Below, in pieces: positions 62,718-64,000 of a DNA stretch of 64,000 nucleotides. The notes beneath the pieces were generated by a model that searched no databases, was not told the origin of the DNA, and saw only the letters and a program-made list of their open reading frames with translations. Each line of letters starts with the position of its first letter. Position 1 is the stretch's first letter. A program made the translations under genes and the position numbers. Origin of the DNA: JBHJGM01 sp964405825 (GTDB taxonomy: Bacteria; Verrucomicrobiota; Verrucomicrobiia; Opitutales; JBHJGM01); NCBI GenBank assembly GCA_964405825.1, contig CAYOPI010000008.1, positions 11,366 to 75,365 of the forward strand. Direction: 5' to 3'.

Positions 62718-63785
62718 CTACTTTGCGGGCGAGGGCGGGGTCTGGGCATAGGTGTCCCAGCCCTGGACCAGTGCACGCACCACCGGTGAGCCAACCTGAT
62801 AGGCGGCCTCGAGCGCGGGGATGTAAGCCGAGTAGCCCTGTCCGCGAAGGTCCTCGCCCTTGAGGCTCTCCAGCGCCGTCGCGCCGGGCCACTGCATGGT
62901 GTAGTTGCTGGCGGTGCGCAGGACGAGGACGCGCCGGGTGTCGGCCTTTCCGGCGCCTTCCAGAAAGGTCAGCGCCTGCAGGGAACCGGTGTCTTCCATC
63001 GCGCTGGTGACGAAATCGCCCTGGCCCTCGGTCCAGTAGTCGACCCACTGGTTGGCCCACTCGTTGAGCAGTTCACCGTGCCAGTAATTCATCGCGGCAA
63101 GGTTGTCGCCGAGGATGACCCTGGGTGGTTCCTGGGCCTTGGGAAAGCCTTCGTAGCGTGCCCGGGGTACCGACAGCGACGGGCTGTCGGCCAGCTCGAT
63201 GTCCTTGGTCATCGCATAGGCCCACTGGACCAGGTCGGGATTGAGCCGGTACCAGGCGCCTTCGTTGTTCTCGGCCGGCGGCATTTCGTAGGGCTGCTTG
63301 CGGCGCAGGGGAATGCGGCCGGTGGGCCAGGCTTCGGGAGCCTCGCGGATATCGATGCTGTGGGAGATATCGCCGTCGACCAGCCATTCGGCCCAGGCCG
63401 CGCTGCCCAGGGACATGTCCTCGGGGTCGGCCCCGGAGATCCCGGCGATGACCCAGTAGGCCTGGCTCAAGTCAAAGCGCGGGTCCATCCCCACGCCCAT
63501 GACCGAGGCCGCCGCGCGCGCGGTGCCGATGCCAGTGACCATTCCCAGCACGCCTTCCTCGGCGTTCAGGCGCAGGGGCCGGTAGCCGCCGGGATTGGGC
63601 AGCTCGGTCTCCAGCGGGTAGTTCTCGACCCAGTACTGGAACTCCCCCGGGCGGTCGCCGGTGAGTTCGCCCCGCTCAAACATGGCGACGACCACGACCT
63701 TGATCGGTATCGGTTTCTCAAGTTGGGTGTCGGCCCCAAGCGGCTGGATCACGAGGGCGAGAAGGCACAGGATGCAGCGGATCAT
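62718..63785 (-). CDS. Purine nucleoside permease (NUP) family protein
   Basis: 355 residues from the ATG at 63785, which gives a signal peptide (MIRCILCLLALVIQPLGA). The mature part has the NUP-family segments PIKVVVVAMFERGELTGDR, GVLGMVTGIGTARAAASVMG, YWVIAGISGADPEDMSLGSA and DFVTSAMEDTGSLQALTFL. The name comes from a yeast purine nucleoside permease; the fold is nucleoside-phosphorylase-like and the bacterial proteins are exported, so their true role may be a periplasmic nucleosidase or binding protein. A link with purine catabolism in the window is attractive. The divergent permease-like gene starts 139 bases away. Confidence 0.85.
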   Translation of the reverse strand: MIRCILCLLALVIQPLGADTQLEKPIPIKVVVVAMFERGELTGDRPGEFQYWVENYPLETELPNPGGYRPLRLNAEEGVLGMVTGIGTARAAASVMGVGMDPRFDLSQAYWVIAGISGADPEDMSLGSAAWAEWLVDGDISHSIDIREAPEAWPTGRIPLRRKQPYEMPPAENNEGAWYRLNPDLVQWAYAMTKDIELADSPSLSVPRARYEGFPKAQEPPRVILGDNLAAMNYWHGELLNEWANQWVDYWTEGQGDFVTSAMEDTGSLQALTFLEGAGKADTRRVLVLRTASNYTMQWPGATALESLKGEDLRGQGYSAYIPALEAAYQVGSPVVRALVQGWDTYAQTPPSPAK

Positions 63786-63924
63786 CCGGGCCGGGGAGCA
63801 TGTTTCAGGCCCCTTTTTAGGTGGGCATCTGCATCCTGCATGGATTCTGCTCAAGGCAGGAGGTCGGCCACAGTTGAGAAGCCGTGACTCACCGCACAAA
63901 CCCCCTTCCTTACCGAGTGCCCCT

Positions 63925-64000
63925 ATGAAATGGATCGTCCGTGGCGACTTTGACGGCTTCTTCGGCCTGGCCCTGAACAACTTCGTCAACCTGCTCCTGC
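63925..64000 (+). CDS. N-terminal fragment of a probable purine permease (runs off the right edge)
   Basis: 25 codons from the ATG at 63925, open to the edge. The start reads KWIVRGDFDGFFGLALNNF and then VNLLL, the pattern with which xanthine/uracil-type (NCS2/AzgA-related) permeases begin in several phyla. It is divergent from the NUP gene. The short fragment limits confidence, but a purine importer here would complete the guanine-urate pathway encoded upstream. Confidence 0.55.
   Translation, partial: MKWIVRGDFDGFFGLALNNFVNLLL

Overview
The window is GC-rich bacterial chromosome, densely coded, with many genes overlapping by 1-4 bases. A secreted protein with a VPEP-type C-terminal sorting tail (PEP-CTERM, 27455-28171), a caa3-type oxidase cluster, a DUF4914 protein and glutaminyl-tRNA synthetase together suggest a member of the Verrucomicrobiota (Opitutae-like) or a related Gram-negative phylum. 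That placement is inferred from family content, not proven. TonB/ExbB/ExbD and many lipoprotein signals show a Gram-negative envelope. I recognise no rRNA, tRNA, CRISPR array or insertion sequence, and no classical transcription factor. No stretch above about 230 bases lacks a gene.

Region 1 (1-6982): the end of an unknown gene, an ABCG-like ABC transporter with a small membrane protein, RadC, a proline-rich secreted protein with internal repeats, an SGNH hydrolase and an SLC13-type transporter. Region 2 (7057-19780): a respiratory island. On the minus strand lie ctaA, ctaB, a DUF420 protein, an unknown secreted protein, oxidase subunits II (with fused cytochrome c), I, III and IV, and ctaG. 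On the plus strand lie a cupredoxin lipoprotein and a coupled three-gene unit, SCO protein, LolA-like protein and a double HLHP-motif protein, which looks like a copper-delivery module.

Region 3 (19871-28171): FkbM methyltransferase, GlnRS, the DUF4914 PEPCK-like protein with a clear terminator, aldo/keto reductase, GNAT enzyme, an unknown secreted protein and the PEP-CTERM protein. Region 4 (28309-37640): a strong promoter, then leuC, a short HicB-HicA toxin-antitoxin pair, leuD and a Cys/Met-metabolism PLP enzyme. These are followed by an ExbB/ExbD pair, FabV, a glycosyltransferase, a HAD phosphatase and a dicarboxylate/amino-acid symporter. Region 5 (37705-48334): a surface-polysaccharide locus with four glycosyltransferases, two O-antigen ligase/polymerase-like proteins, a flippase, a sulfotransferase and lipoproteins.

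Region 6 (48352-55451, minus strand): a purine-catabolic cluster. Urate oxidase, OHCU decarboxylase, HIU hydrolase, allantoate amidohydrolase and allantoinase form one tight run, followed by ureidoglycine-glyoxylate aminotransferase and guanine deaminase. Together they cover guanine to xanthine and urate to oxalurate plus glycine. Xanthine dehydrogenase is not in the window. A 9-bp inverted repeat flanks a predicted promoter before the aminotransferase. Region 7 (55587-60953): an extended TonB system, DUF3450, long ExbB, ExbB, ExbD, TonB, TPR. Region 8 (60950-64000): an MFS transporter, a cupin, a NUP-type purine nucleoside permease and the first 25 codons of a purine-permease-like gene running off the edge, so purine uptake continues outside the window.
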